A DNA stretch of 64,000 nucleotides from CBDATA01 sp965202845 (lineage in GTDB: Bacteria; Acidobacteriota; Vicinamibacteria; Marinacidobacterales; Marinacidobacteraceae): assembly GCA_965202845.1 (NCBI GenBank), contig OZ241856.1, positions 2,170,001-2,234,000 of the forward strand, given 5' to 3'. Numbering within the stretch: the stretch's first letter is position 1; each line of letters starts with the position of its first letter. The translations under genes were made by a program, and so were the position numbers. The notes below the pieces were generated by a model that worked only from the letters and a program-made list of their open reading frames with translations, had not been told where the DNA came from and ran no database searches. Positions 47,300 to 56,622 of the stretch are shown here, piece by piece.

Positions 47300-49432
47300 T
47301 CATGAGCCGCCGGAGGCGATCCCGAACAGGCGGTCGATCGCCCGGATCACCAGCACCCCGCCGCTCGCCGCCGGGGTCGCCATCACGATCCGGTCCAGCG
47401 GGTTCCGCGCCAGCAGCGCGTACTCCCGTCCCGCCCGCACCACGAAGGTCTCCCCCTCCTCGGAGGTGAAATAGAGACGGCCATCGGCGGCGATCGGCGA
47501 CGCTGCGTAGGAGCCGCCGACCCCGCCGATCCGGGTGCGGTAGATGCGCTCGCCGGTTTCCGCGCTGTAGGCGGCGAGCCGGCCGTTGTTGGCGTTCAGG
47601 TAGAGGATGCCCCGATAGAGCAGCGGCGACGGGATGTAGACCCCGCCGCGGTTCCGGCTCCAAGCGATGGCCTCGCTCCGGTCCTCGCCCGGCGGCAGCG
47701 AGAGGTCCCCGGTCCTCCCCGGACGAATGGCGTAGATCGGGCGGATCGGGGGGTAGCCGGCCTGGACGAACAGGAGGCCGTCGCCCAGCAGCGGCACCCC
47801 GATGGGGATTTCCGAATTGGGGCCGAGCCGCCAGCGTTCCTCGCCGGTGGCCGCATCGTACCCCGCGATCATCGTTCCGTTGACGACCACTTCCGGAATT
47901 CCGGCGGCGTCGTGAATCAGCGGGGTGGAGAAGGTGGACACCTCGTTCCGCCCGACGCGCCACACCGGCTCCCCGGTCTCCAGGTCGAACGCCCCGAGGA
48001 AGGCGTCCCCGTGGACGTCGGCGAGCACGATGACCGTGTCCCGGTGGATCACCGGGGAGGACGAGTGCCCCCACTGGAAGCCCGGATCGTAGAACCAGCC
48101 GCTGTTCAGAACCCCCACGTCCCGCTCCCAGAGCAGGGCGCCGTCCAGGTCGTGGGCGAGGAGCAGCCCGACGCTCCCCAGCAGGGTCACGATCCGCTTG
48201 CCGTCGGTCGCCGGAGTCGCGTTCGCCTGACTCGACTTGGTGTGCCGGAGGGTCTTCGGCGTCCCCCGGTGGAGCCGGGTGGTCCACTGCGGCGCGCCGG
48301 TGGCGAGATCCAAGGCGTGGAGCGCGAACTCGTGCTCCGACTCGTTTTCGACCGGCGCCACGTCGCCGTAGAGGCCGATCCGGAACTCGGCGTCCCCGGT
48401 GACGCTCGCCGCCGTCACCGCGAACACCCGGTCCCCCTGGAGGATCGGGCTGGAGACCCCGAGGCCGGGCAGATCGGCTTCCCAGCGGATTCCCTCCCCG
48501 GTTTCCGCGCTCCAGCGGATCGGCGCCCCCTGGCCGTCGGCGATTCCGGAGCCGTTCGGCCCGCGGAACTGCGGCCAAGGACGGGGCGCAAGGGGCGCCG
48601 TCGGATCGTTGTCCTCCGGCGGCGCCCGATCCTCCTCCGGGTCCACGTCGGCGACGGCCCGACCCTCCATCTCCCCGGCGGGCTCGTAGGCGATCCGCCC
48701 GCCGCCGTCCTCCCGCTCCACCAGCAGGCGCTCGATCATCCCGCCGCGCCCGGCGAAGATGAACCGGACGCCCTCCCCGGCGAAACTCCGCTCCCCCGCC
48801 GGAGCCAGCCGCAGCGATTCCCCGGCGGGAAGGAAGCGCGCCGCAATGCCGCTCCCGGCGGCCTCGACCACCACGCCGTCGCCCTCCGATTCGCGCAGAT
48901 AGCGCCCGGCGACCGACGCCGGGTCCACCGCGTCGCCGGGCGCCGTCGGGCGGACCGGAGCTTCGATCCCTTCCAGCCGCTCCCGGAAGAAGGCCCCGTT
49001 CTCGATCGCCGCCTCCAGGTCGTCCCGGAAAAAGGCCCCGTTCGCCAGCGCCGCCTCCAGCAGCTCCCGGTCGCCGGAGCGGGCGGCGGCCCGGAGCGCC
49101 GCCCCGACTTCGCCGGCGCCGCGTTCGAGCAGCAGCAGCGCCACCTCCCGCCGACCGGCGCCGAGCGCCCGGCTGAGGGCGGTCATCCCGTAGAAGCGAT
49201 CGCTCCGGTCGGGATCGGCGCCCGCATCCAGCAGCATCCGCGCGATCTCCAGGTGGCCGCGTTCGGCGGCGAAGAACAGCGGCGTGGCCCCGTAGCGGTT
49301 TTCGGCGTCCACCGGCGCGCCGGACGCGATGAGGGCGCGCGCCGCCGCCGCGTCTCCCTGTTCCGCCGCCCGCAAGAGGGCCGCTCCGGGGTCCTGGAAC
49401 GGGAGCAACAGCCCGAAGAGAACGGAAATCAA
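47300..49432 (-). CDS. Ankyrin repeat-PQQ beta-propeller fusion protein
   Basis: This protein of about 710 residues begins with a signal-like helix (MISVLFGLLLPFQDPG). Ankyrin repeats follow (AAEQGDAAAARALIASGAPV, YGATPLFFAAERGHLEIARM, LLDAGADPDRSDRFYGMTAL). A middle region of roughly 150 residues is followed by a propeller opening WPQFRGPNGSGIADGQG and repeats such as ALDLATGAPQWTTRL and GYDAATGEERWRLG. The TTG start overlaps the upstream stop by four bases (TTGA). The fusion suggests a secreted scaffold binding proteins through both repeat types; the ligand is unknown. Confidence 0.82.
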   Translation of the reverse strand: MISVLFGLLLPFQDPGAALLRAAEQGDAAAARALIASGAPVDAENRYGATPLFFAAERGHLEIARMLLDAGADPDRSDRFYGMTALSRALGAGRREVALLLLERGAGEVGAALRAAARSGDRELLEAALANGAFFRDDLEAAIENGAFFRERLEGIEAPVRPTAPGDAVDPASVAGRYLRESEGDGVVVEAAGSGIAARFLPAGESLRLAPAGERSFAGEGVRFIFAGRGGMIERLLVEREDGGGRIAYEPAGEMEGRAVADVDPEEDRAPPEDNDPTAPLAPRPWPQFRGPNGSGIADGQGAPIRWSAETGEGIRWEADLPGLGVSSPILQGDRVFAVTAASVTGDAEFRIGLYGDVAPVENESEHEFALHALDLATGAPQWTTRLHRGTPKTLRHTKSSQANATPATDGKRIVTLLGSVGLLLAHDLDGALLWERDVGVLNSGWFYDPGFQWGHSSSPVIHRDTVIVLADVHGDAFLGAFDLETGEPVWRVGRNEVSTFSTPLIHDAAGIPEVVVNGTMIAGYDAATGEERWRLGPNSEIPIGVPLLGDGLLFVQAGYPPIRPIYAIRPGRTGDLSLPPGEDRSEAIAWSRNRGGVYIPSPLLYRGILYLNANNGRLAAYSAETGERIYRTRIGGVGGSYAASPIAADGRLYFTSEEGETFVVRAGREYALLARNPLDRIVMATPAASGGVLVIRAIDRLFGIASGGS

Positions 49433-50268
49433 GAAAGCTCGGGCGCGTTCGTCAGCAGGTTGAAGACGAACCAGCCGTCGCCGGTATAGAAACGCTCGGG
49501 GCGGGCGTTCACCCGGTCCCGGGTGAGCTCGAATCCGTCGGCCAGCGGCTCGTAGCTCACCACCCGGTCGTGGCGCACCCGGAACCGGCGCTTGCTTCCG
49601 GAGAAGTACACGTGCTTGGTGGTGACCACCAGCGATCCGGAGTCCACGATCTCCCGCTCCTCCTCGGTGATCCGGCTCCCCCGGAACGACCCGGTGCGGA
49701 CATAGAACCCCTTGGCCACCCGCACCGACGCCCCCCGACTGCCGCCGACGTAGCGAGTCTTGGTCTTCGAGATCTCGTAGGCCACCCCATCGAACTCCCA
49801 GACCGGGCTCTCCGACTTCATGAAGTTGAGCCGGGTTTCGACCGTCCTGCCGAGCGCGGCCATCGGGTTCTCGCCGTTCATCACCAGCCGCACCACCACC
49901 GCGTGCCCGAGCCGGCGCCGCACCCCCCGCGCCACCGCCTCCTCCCGTCCGGTCTCCGAAAGCGAGTCGAGGAACCGGGTCAGATTCCGCTCCTCGTTCT
50001 CGTCCAGCAGGTGGTCGTCCAGCACCACCTGCTCGGCGGCCAGCAGCGCCTTCCCGATGAGCGACGGGAGCTTCCCGGCGTCGAGGAACCCCCGCCCCAT
50101 CGCCGCCTGCACCTGGGGCTGCGCCTCCTGCCAGGTCCGCCCCTGGACCGCCGCGTCGCGCAGCAGCTTGACCACCTTGTCCGCCGCCTCCGGGTCGAAG
50201 CTGTCGGCGCACTCCGGGTGCTCGATCTTCAGAAATCCGGCGGGCTTCCCGCAGTAGCGGCAACGCAT
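49429..50268 (-). CDS. Zinc-ribbon protein with a C-terminal PH-like beta domain
   Basis: This 279-residue protein has an N-terminal Cys cluster (RCRYCGKPAGF, then a Cys at about 20), a helical middle with LLAAEQVVLDDHLLDENEER, and a C-terminal all-beta region. That region includes VTTKHVYFSGSKRRFRVRHD and FELTRDRVNARPERFYTGDG and resembles bacterial PH-like domains. No signal peptide is seen, so it is probably cytoplasmic. It is coupled to the ankyrin-propeller gene downstream and lies 13 bp after another propeller gene. Family and function are not recognised. Confidence 0.7.
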   Translation of the reverse strand: MRCRYCGKPAGFLKIEHPECADSFDPEAADKVVKLLRDAAVQGRTWQEAQPQVQAAMGRGFLDAGKLPSLIGKALLAAEQVVLDDHLLDENEERNLTRFLDSLSETGREEAVARGVRRRLGHAVVVRLVMNGENPMAALGRTVETRLNFMKSESPVWEFDGVAYEISKTKTRYVGGSRGASVRVAKGFYVRTGSFRGSRITEEEREIVDSGSLVVTTKHVYFSGSKRRFRVRHDRVVSYEPLADGFELTRDRVNARPERFYTGDGWFVFNLLTNAPELS

Positions 50269-50281
50269 GGTTTCGGGTCCC

Positions 50282-51715
50282 TTATTCCTCCCCGGCGAAC
50301 GCGAACAGGCGCTCCACCGTCCGGATGTAGAGGCGCGAGGGGGCGATCGCCGGCGTGGCGTACACCGCCTCCCCCAGATGGTTGACCTGGAGCACTTCCA
50401 GCTCCGCGGTCTCCTCGCCCGGCGCCAGCGGACGGACCACCGCGACCATCCCCAGCTCGCTCACGAAGTAGATCTTGCCGTCGGCGGCGACCGGCGAGGC
50501 GTAGTAGGCGTCCACCGCGCCCCGCAGCCGGTTCTGCGAGAGCATCGCGCCGCTCTCCGGGTCGAGGGCGGTCACGATGCCGCCGTCGTTCACCAGGTAG
50601 AGCACGCCCTGGTAGATGAGCGGCGAGGGAAGCTGCGGCGCCCGGCGCCGGTAACTCCAGACGGTGTTCGCGTCGGTGAGGTCGCCGGAGGCGCCGCCCT
50701 CCGCCGGCGGGCGCACCGCGATCACCCCGTTCCGGGACGCCAGCACCGCCTCGTAGTACGCCCACTCCGACGCCTGGAGCGCATCGTCCCCGCTGAGGTC
50801 GATCACCCCGAACCACGACGCCGGATGCCCCTGGGCCTCGTCGCGCCCGATCGCGCCGTCCCCGTCGGCGTCCGCCGCCCGCAGCGCCTCGGCGAAGGAG
50901 GGCGCGGTCCGCTGGTTCCCCGGATCGTTCAGCGGCGCCCCGTACCCGTTCACATAGACCAGATCCTCGAACAGCACCGGGGTGGACTTCATCTCCCAGG
51001 GCAGCCCCCGCACCCACCAGGCGGGCGTCCCGGTCTCGAGCGCGTAGGCGGTCAGCAGGAAGCTGCCGGGCGCGAGGATCTCCACGCCGCCGCCCCCGGT
51101 CTCCCGGAGGATGGGGGTGGAATGGCCGCTGGTGGCTTCGGGGCGCGGGGTGCGCCACGCCACCTCCCCGGTCTCCCTGGAGACCGCGATGATTTCGGAA
51201 CCCAGGTTCTGGTCCAGCGCCAGCACCACGAAGTCCCCGGCGAAGATCGGCGAGGCCCCCATCCCGTAGATGTTCCGGAACGGCCCCAGCGGAACCCGCC
51301 AGCGTTCGTTCCCGGCGCCGTCGTAGGCGATCATGCCGAGATCGGGGAAGAACGCCACCACCTCGTCGGCGGTCGCGGCGACGCTGGGCGACGCGGCGTT
51401 GTTCCGGGAATCCACCTCGGTGAACCGCTCGCGCCGGGCGGCGGACTCCCAGAGCAGCGCCCCGGTCTCCATGTCGAGGGCGAACGTCAGGAACCGGTCG
51501 TCCCGGAAGGCGGTGAGATGCACCCGCCCGCCGGCGAGAATCGGCGAGGAATGGCCGGGCGGGGTCGGAACCTCGAAGAGCAGCCGCTCCCCGGGGCCGA
51601 ACACGGTCGGCAGCGGCCCCTCCGGGCCGATGCCGCTTCCGTTGGGGCCGCGGAACCGGTCCCATTCGGCGCCGGTCGCGCCCAACAGCGCCCCGACCAG
51701 CGCAAGGACCCTCAC
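50282..51715 (-). CDS. Secreted PQQ-type beta-propeller protein with EF-hand loops
   Basis: This 477-residue protein has a short signal peptide (VRVLALVGALLGATGAEWD), a GTG start overlapping the upstream stop (GTGA), and repeats such as ALDMETGALLWESA and AVSRETGEVAWRTP. Two 12-residue EF-hand-like calcium loops are inserted at 282-293 (DADGDGAIGRDE) and 306-317 (DLSGDDALQASE). Their acidic positions 1, 3, 5 and 12 are intact or conservatively replaced. It is probably periplasmic or surface-exposed. Confidence 0.86.
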   Translation of the reverse strand: MRVLALVGALLGATGAEWDRFRGPNGSGIGPEGPLPTVFGPGERLLFEVPTPPGHSSPILAGGRVHLTAFRDDRFLTFALDMETGALLWESAARRERFTEVDSRNNAASPSVAATADEVVAFFPDLGMIAYDGAGNERWRVPLGPFRNIYGMGASPIFAGDFVVLALDQNLGSEIIAVSRETGEVAWRTPRPEATSGHSTPILRETGGGGVEILAPGSFLLTAYALETGTPAWWVRGLPWEMKSTPVLFEDLVYVNGYGAPLNDPGNQRTAPSFAEALRAADADGDGAIGRDEAQGHPASWFGVIDLSGDDALQASEWAYYEAVLASRNGVIAVRPPAEGGASGDLTDANTVWSYRRRAPQLPSPLIYQGVLYLVNDGGIVTALDPESGAMLSQNRLRGAVDAYYASPVAADGKIYFVSELGMVAVVRPLAPGEETAELEVLQVNHLGEAVYATPAIAPSRLYIRTVERLFAFAGEE

Positions 51716-53025
51716 CGCTCCGCACCCCGGAAGGCGTACAGGTGGGACACGGTGCGCAGGTAGAGGGACCCCTCGGAGAGCGCCGGCGACGCCCAGAGGG
51801 CTTCGGGCAGCGAGCCGGTTTCGAGGATCTCGAATTCGGGAGCGGCGCGGAAGATGGTGATGTCCCCCTCGAGGCTGCCGATGAGCACCTTCCCCTCGTA
51901 CCCCACCGGCGAGGCGTGGTAGCGCCCCGGATGCGGCGGACGCCCCTGGAAGCGCAGGGCGCCGGTCCGCGGGTCCAGCGCGGTCACCACGCCCCCGTCC
52001 GAAAGCACGAACAAAAGCCCGCCGTACACGATCCCGGAGGGCAGATAGCCGGTCCCCCCGGCGCGCGCCCACGCGGACTCCGGCTTCCCCCCGCCGGGAG
52101 CGAGCCGGAGCGCCCGCACCTCCTTGTCGGGGTATCCGGTGGACACGAACACCAGGCGGTCGTCCCCCGCCGGCATGTGCACCGGGGTGTGCACCACGTT
52201 CGAGTCGAAGCCGGGGCCGCCCCAGATTTCCCGCCCGCTCGCGGGGTCGTAGCCGGCGATCCGGTCGAAGCTCGCCACCACCAGCTGCACCGCGTCCCCC
52301 ACCGGGACCAGGCTGGGCGTCCCCCAGCTCTTGCGCGTCCGCCGCGGCGTCCGCCACGCCACCTCCCCGGTGCGCCGGTCCACCGCGAAGATCGCCGACT
52401 TCTCCCCGCCGTCGTCGTCGCAGACCAGGATGATCAGGTCGCGGTGGAGCACCGGGGAGATCCCGTGCCCCAGCCCCCAGTCGCCGAAGTCGCCCAGATC
52501 GCGGCGCCAGACCGGCTCCCCGTCAAGGGTGAGCGCGAAGAGCCCCTGGGAGCCGAACCAGAAATAGACCCGCTCCCCGTCGGTGAGCGCGGTGAGCGAG
52601 GCGTAGGTCTCGGTCCGGTAGCGGTTGTCGTACACCGGCCCGTCGTGGAGCGTCCGCCGCCAGAGCTCCGCCCCGCTGCGGACATCCCAGGCGAGCGCCA
52701 GCAGCGTGTGGCGCCGGTCGCCGCCCTCGCTCCCCGGATGGACATAGACCGCTCCGTCCCGGATGTGCACCGGCGGCTCGCGTCCGGGAATCGCCTCTCC
52801 GGGGATCGAGGAGGTCAGGAACAGCCGGTCCTCCCAGACCACCGGCGAGGAGTGCCCCCGTCCGGGAACCGCCGCCCGCCAGGTCTCGGCGCCGGACGTG
52901 ATCCGCTCGGGGACGCCGGTCTCCGCCGAAACCCCGTCGCCGTCGGGTCCCCGCCATCCGGGCCAGTAGCGGGAGGAGGGTTCCTCCGCCGCCGCCAGGA
53001 AGGCAAGGAACAGGAGTCCGCGCAC
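51712..53025 (-). CDS. Secreted PQQ-type beta-propeller protein
   Basis: This 437-residue protein has a signal peptide (MRGLLFLAFLAAAEEPSS). The opening WPGWRGPDGDGVSAETGVPE is shared with the other propellers here, and repeats include AVDRRTGEVAWRTP, ALDPRTGALRFQG and RLAPGG. It heads a minus-strand group of four genes down to 47300 and is divergent from the propeller at 53058 across 32 bp. No catalytic residues were recognised. Confidence 0.86.
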   Translation of the reverse strand: MRGLLFLAFLAAAEEPSSRYWPGWRGPDGDGVSAETGVPERITSGAETWRAAVPGRGHSSPVVWEDRLFLTSSIPGEAIPGREPPVHIRDGAVYVHPGSEGGDRRHTLLALAWDVRSGAELWRRTLHDGPVYDNRYRTETYASLTALTDGERVYFWFGSQGLFALTLDGEPVWRRDLGDFGDWGLGHGISPVLHRDLIILVCDDDGGEKSAIFAVDRRTGEVAWRTPRRTRKSWGTPSLVPVGDAVQLVVASFDRIAGYDPASGREIWGGPGFDSNVVHTPVHMPAGDDRLVFVSTGYPDKEVRALRLAPGGGKPESAWARAGGTGYLPSGIVYGGLLFVLSDGGVVTALDPRTGALRFQGRPPHPGRYHASPVGYEGKVLIGSLEGDITIFRAAPEFEILETGSLPEALWASPALSEGSLYLRTVSHLYAFRGAER

Positions 53026-53057
53026 CCGGCCATTATGCCGGGTTATCGTTTCCGCCC

Positions 53058-55208
53058 ATGCTTTTCGCGCTGACGCTGCTGCTGGCGGCCGCCGACTGGC
53101 CGGAAGTTCGCGGCCCGGCGCGGGACGGCGTCTCCGCCGAGACCGGGCTTCCCGACTCGTGGTCGCCCGACGGCGAAAACCTGGCGTTCCGGCTGCCCGA
53201 GGGCGGACGCTCCACCCCGGTGGTGATGGGCGACCTGCTGTTCCTCCAAAACGCCTCCGGCGACCGGGAGACCCGCCAGGAGCAGCTTCTGGCGATCGAC
53301 GCCCGGACCGGCGCGGTCCGCTGGCGACAGCGGCGCAACATCTTCCACTCCGACGCCCCGCCCCGGCGGGTGGGCTGGGCGTCCCCGGCCGCCGACCGGG
53401 CCTCCGGCCTCGTCTTCTCCCTCACGGTGGGCGCCGGCCTCTCCGCCTTCGACGCGGAAACCGGCGCGCGCCGCTGGGAGCGCTCGCTTCCCGAGGAACT
53501 CGGCGTGATCTCCACCCACGGCGGGCGCACCCCCTCCCCGCTGGTCCACGGCGATCTGGTCATCGTGAGCGGCGTCAGCTCCTCGTGGGGCGCCCACGCC
53601 CCGGGGCGGCAGCGCTTCTTCGCCTTCGAGGCGGCCACCGGCGCGCTGCGCTGGATGAGCGCTCCCGGCGGGCGTCCCTGGGACACCACCTACGCCCCGG
53701 CCTCGATCCACTCCATCGGCGGGCGCGCGCTGCTGCTGGCGGGCGGCGGCGACGGCGCCTTCCACGCCCTGGACCCCGCCACCGGCGACTCGGTCTGGAG
53801 CTACCCGATGAGCAAGCGCGGGGTGAACTCCGGCGCGGTGGTCTTCGGGGACACCGCGGTGGTGAGCCACGGCGAGGAGAACCTGAACTCCTCCACGATG
53901 GGGCTGCTGGCCGCCTTGGACGCCCGCTCCCGGGGCGAGATCGCCGAGGACGCGGCGCTCTGGCGGGCGCCCGGCTTCCTCGCCGGCTTCTCCACCGGAG
54001 TCTCGGACGGCGAAACCCTCTACTGGATGGACAACAGCGCGAACCTGGCGGCGTTCGATCCGAAAGACGGCACGCGCCGCTGGACCCGGAACCTCGGCAC
54101 CATCCAGCGCGCCTCCCCGGTGCTCGCCGACGGCAAGCTCTACGTGGGCGCCGCCAACGGCCGCTTCTTCATCCTGAAGCCGGAAGCGGACGGCGTCGCC
54201 GTGCTGGACGAGGACTTTCTGGGAACCGAAGCGGCGCCGGAGGAGATCGTGGCCTCGGTCGCGGTGAGCGACGGCCTGGTGTACCTGGTCTCGAGCGCCC
54301 ATCTCTACGCGATCGGCGCGCATCGCCCCGCCCCCGCCCCCCCGAAACCGACCGCTGCGGAACCGGCGGCGGGGCCGGCTGCGCGTCTTCTGGTCTCCCC
54401 CACCGAGGAGATCCTGGCCCCCGACGACGAAATCGCGCTGCAGGTCCGCGCCTTCGACGACCGGGGCCGGGAGACCGGGGTTCCCGGCGCCCTTTCCTGG
54501 GAGACCGCCGGGTTCGCCGGCGCCGTGGAAAACGGCTCGCTCCGGATTCCCGGGGACGCACCCGCAGGCGCCGGAACCCTGACCGCGACCGCCGGCGGCC
54601 TGAGCGCGACGGCCCGCTTCCGGGTCGTTCCGCCGCTCCCCTGGCATTGGGACTTCGACGCCCCGGACGCCGGCGTCCCGGCCCAGTGGGTGAACGCCGC
54701 CGGCAAGTACGCGACCCGCGCCCTCGATTCGGGCGAACGAGTTCTGGTCAAGCTCGCCGACAATCCGTTCCTCCGCCGCGCCCGCGTCTACATGGGCCCG
54801 CCCGACATGTCCGGCTACTCGGTGCGCGCCGACGCGCGCGCCTCCGAGCGCCGCCGCCAGCTCGGCAACGTGGGGCTGGTCGCCCAGCGCTACCAGCTGG
54901 TGCTGATGGGAAACCACCAGCGGCTGGAAATCCACTCCTGGCAGGCTGCCCCCGGCCGCACCGCCCAGGTTCCCTTCGCCTGGAGTCCCGACGCCTGGTA
55001 CTCGATGCGCTTCGAGGTGGTGGAGGACGGCGACGCGACGCTCGCCCGCGGCCGGGTCTGGCCCCGGGACGAGCCGGAGCCCGACTCCTGGACCATCGAA
55101 TGGCGGGAAGCCCTGCCCCACACCCGGGGCGCCCCCGGAGTGTTCGCCGACGCGGTCGCTGCCGAGATCCATCTCGACAACATCGCCGTCACTCCCTTGG
55201 ATCCATGA
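53058..55208 (+). CDS. Secreted PQQ-type beta-propeller with extra C-terminal domains
   Basis: This 716-residue protein has a signal peptide (MLFALTLLLAAADWPEVRGP) and a propeller to about residue 420 (AIDARTGAVRWRQ, ALDPATGDSVWSYP). A Pro/Ala linker is followed by an Ig-like domain (LVSPTEEILAPDDEIALQVR). The last ~200 residues have a jelly-roll/LamG-like appearance (WHWDFDAPDAGVPAQWVNA, LGNVGLVAQRYQLVLMGNHQ). The C-terminal part could bind a polymer surface. The stop overlaps the next propeller gene by four bases. Confidence 0.84.
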   Translation: MLFALTLLLAAADWPEVRGPARDGVSAETGLPDSWSPDGENLAFRLPEGGRSTPVVMGDLLFLQNASGDRETRQEQLLAIDARTGAVRWRQRRNIFHSDAPPRRVGWASPAADRASGLVFSLTVGAGLSAFDAETGARRWERSLPEELGVISTHGGRTPSPLVHGDLVIVSGVSSSWGAHAPGRQRFFAFEAATGALRWMSAPGGRPWDTTYAPASIHSIGGRALLLAGGGDGAFHALDPATGDSVWSYPMSKRGVNSGAVVFGDTAVVSHGEENLNSSTMGLLAALDARSRGEIAEDAALWRAPGFLAGFSTGVSDGETLYWMDNSANLAAFDPKDGTRRWTRNLGTIQRASPVLADGKLYVGAANGRFFILKPEADGVAVLDEDFLGTEAAPEEIVASVAVSDGLVYLVSSAHLYAIGAHRPAPAPPKPTAAEPAAGPAARLLVSPTEEILAPDDEIALQVRAFDDRGRETGVPGALSWETAGFAGAVENGSLRIPGDAPAGAGTLTATAGGLSATARFRVVPPLPWHWDFDAPDAGVPAQWVNAAGKYATRALDSGERVLVKLADNPFLRRARVYMGPPDMSGYSVRADARASERRRQLGNVGLVAQRYQLVLMGNHQRLEIHSWQAAPGRTAQVPFAWSPDAWYSMRFEVVEDGDATLARGRVWPRDEPEPDSWTIEWREALPHTRGAPGVFADAVAAEIHLDNIAVTPLDP

Positions 55209-56617
55209 GAATTTCCATCGCTATCGTCGCCCTTCTGGCCAATCAGGCGGCGGCCGCGCAGGACTGGCCGATGTGGGGCGGGACGCCGGACCGCAACATG
55301 GTCTCCGATTCCCCGGCCCGCCTCCCGACGCGCTGGGACGTCCGAAGCGGCGAGAACATCCGCTGGGTCGCCGCCCTGGGCTCCCAGACCTACGGAAACC
55401 CGGTGGTCGCCGGCGGCAAGGTCTTCATCGGCACCAACAACGAAGCCCTCTACGACCAGGAGATCACCGGCGACAAGGGCGTCCTGATTGCGTTCGACGC
55501 CGCGACCGGCGCGTTCCTCTGGCAGATGGTCTCCGACAAGCTGGCCTCCGGGCGGGTGAACGACTGGCCCTACCAGGGCATCTGCTCCTCGCCGCTGGTG
55601 GAGGGCGACGTCCTCTACTACGTCACGAACCGGGGCGAAGTCCTCGCCCTGGACACCGAAGGCATGGCCAACGGCAACGACGGCTTCGACGGCGAGACCT
55701 ACCGCACCCCCCAGGACGGCGACATTCTCTGGAAGTTCGACATGATGGAGGAGATCGGCGCCTTCCCGCACAACATGTCGAATTCGAGTCCGGTCTCCCA
55801 CGGCGACCTGCTCTTCGTGAACACCTCGAACGGGCACGACGAAACCCACGCCAACATCCCCTCGCCCCGCGCTCCGGCGCTCATCGCCCTGGACAAGCGC
55901 ACCGGCGAACTGGTCTGGGAGCAGAACCACGTCGGCGAAAACATCCTGCACGGCCAGTGGTCCTCCGCCGGCGTCGCCGAAGTGGACGGCGTCGTCCAGG
56001 TCGTCATGGGCGAGGGGGACGGCTGGGTGCGCGGCTACGAGGCGGAAAGCGGCGCCCTCCTCTGGTCGTTCGACACCAACCCGAAGGATTCGGTCTGGCC
56101 CCGCACCCGCAACAACGTCATCTCCACCCCGGTGATCCTGGGCGGCCGCATCCACATCGCCAACGGCCAGGACCCCGAGCACGGCGAGGGGACCGGCCAC
56201 TTCTTCGCCATCGACGGCGCCCTCCGGGGCGACATCACCGACTCCGGCCGGGTCTGGCATTACGACGCGATCCGCCGCTCCATATCCACCCCGGCGGTCC
56301 AGGACGGCATCATCTACATGCCCGACTTCTCCGGCTTCCTCCACGCCCTGGACCTGGAGACCGGCGAACCCCTCTGGGTGCACGACACCTTCGCCGCCGT
56401 CTGGGGTTCGCCCCTGATCGCCGACGGCAAGCTCTACCTGGGCGACGAGGACGGCGACGTGGTGGTGCTCCGCCCCGGCCCCGCCGAGGAGGCGCTCGCC
56501 GAGATGAACATGGGGAGTTCGGTCTATTCGAGCGCGGTCCCGGCGCACGGCGTCCTCTACATCGCAAGCCGCAACCAGCTCTTCGCCATCGCCGAAACAC
56601 CTGAAGAACGGGAATAG
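55205..56617 (+). CDS. Secreted PQQ-type beta-propeller protein
   Basis: This 470-residue protein has a signal peptide (MRISIAIVALLANQAAAAQD), the opening DWPMWGGTPDRNMVSDSPAR and repeats such as AFDAATGAFLWQMV, ALDKRTGELVWEQ and ALDLETGEPLWVHD. It is more divergent from the other six and includes NMSNSSPVSHGDLLFVNTSN. It overlaps the preceding propeller gene by four bases (ATGA) and precedes an iron-type alcohol dehydrogenase by five bases. Confidence 0.87.
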   Translation: MRISIAIVALLANQAAAAQDWPMWGGTPDRNMVSDSPARLPTRWDVRSGENIRWVAALGSQTYGNPVVAGGKVFIGTNNEALYDQEITGDKGVLIAFDAATGAFLWQMVSDKLASGRVNDWPYQGICSSPLVEGDVLYYVTNRGEVLALDTEGMANGNDGFDGETYRTPQDGDILWKFDMMEEIGAFPHNMSNSSPVSHGDLLFVNTSNGHDETHANIPSPRAPALIALDKRTGELVWEQNHVGENILHGQWSSAGVAEVDGVVQVVMGEGDGWVRGYEAESGALLWSFDTNPKDSVWPRTRNNVISTPVILGGRIHIANGQDPEHGEGTGHFFAIDGALRGDITDSGRVWHYDAIRRSISTPAVQDGIIYMPDFSGFLHALDLETGEPLWVHDTFAAVWGSPLIADGKLYLGDEDGDVVVLRPGPAEEALAEMNMGSSVYSSAVPAHGVLYIASRNQLFAIAETPEERE

Positions 56618-56622
56618 CCGCA

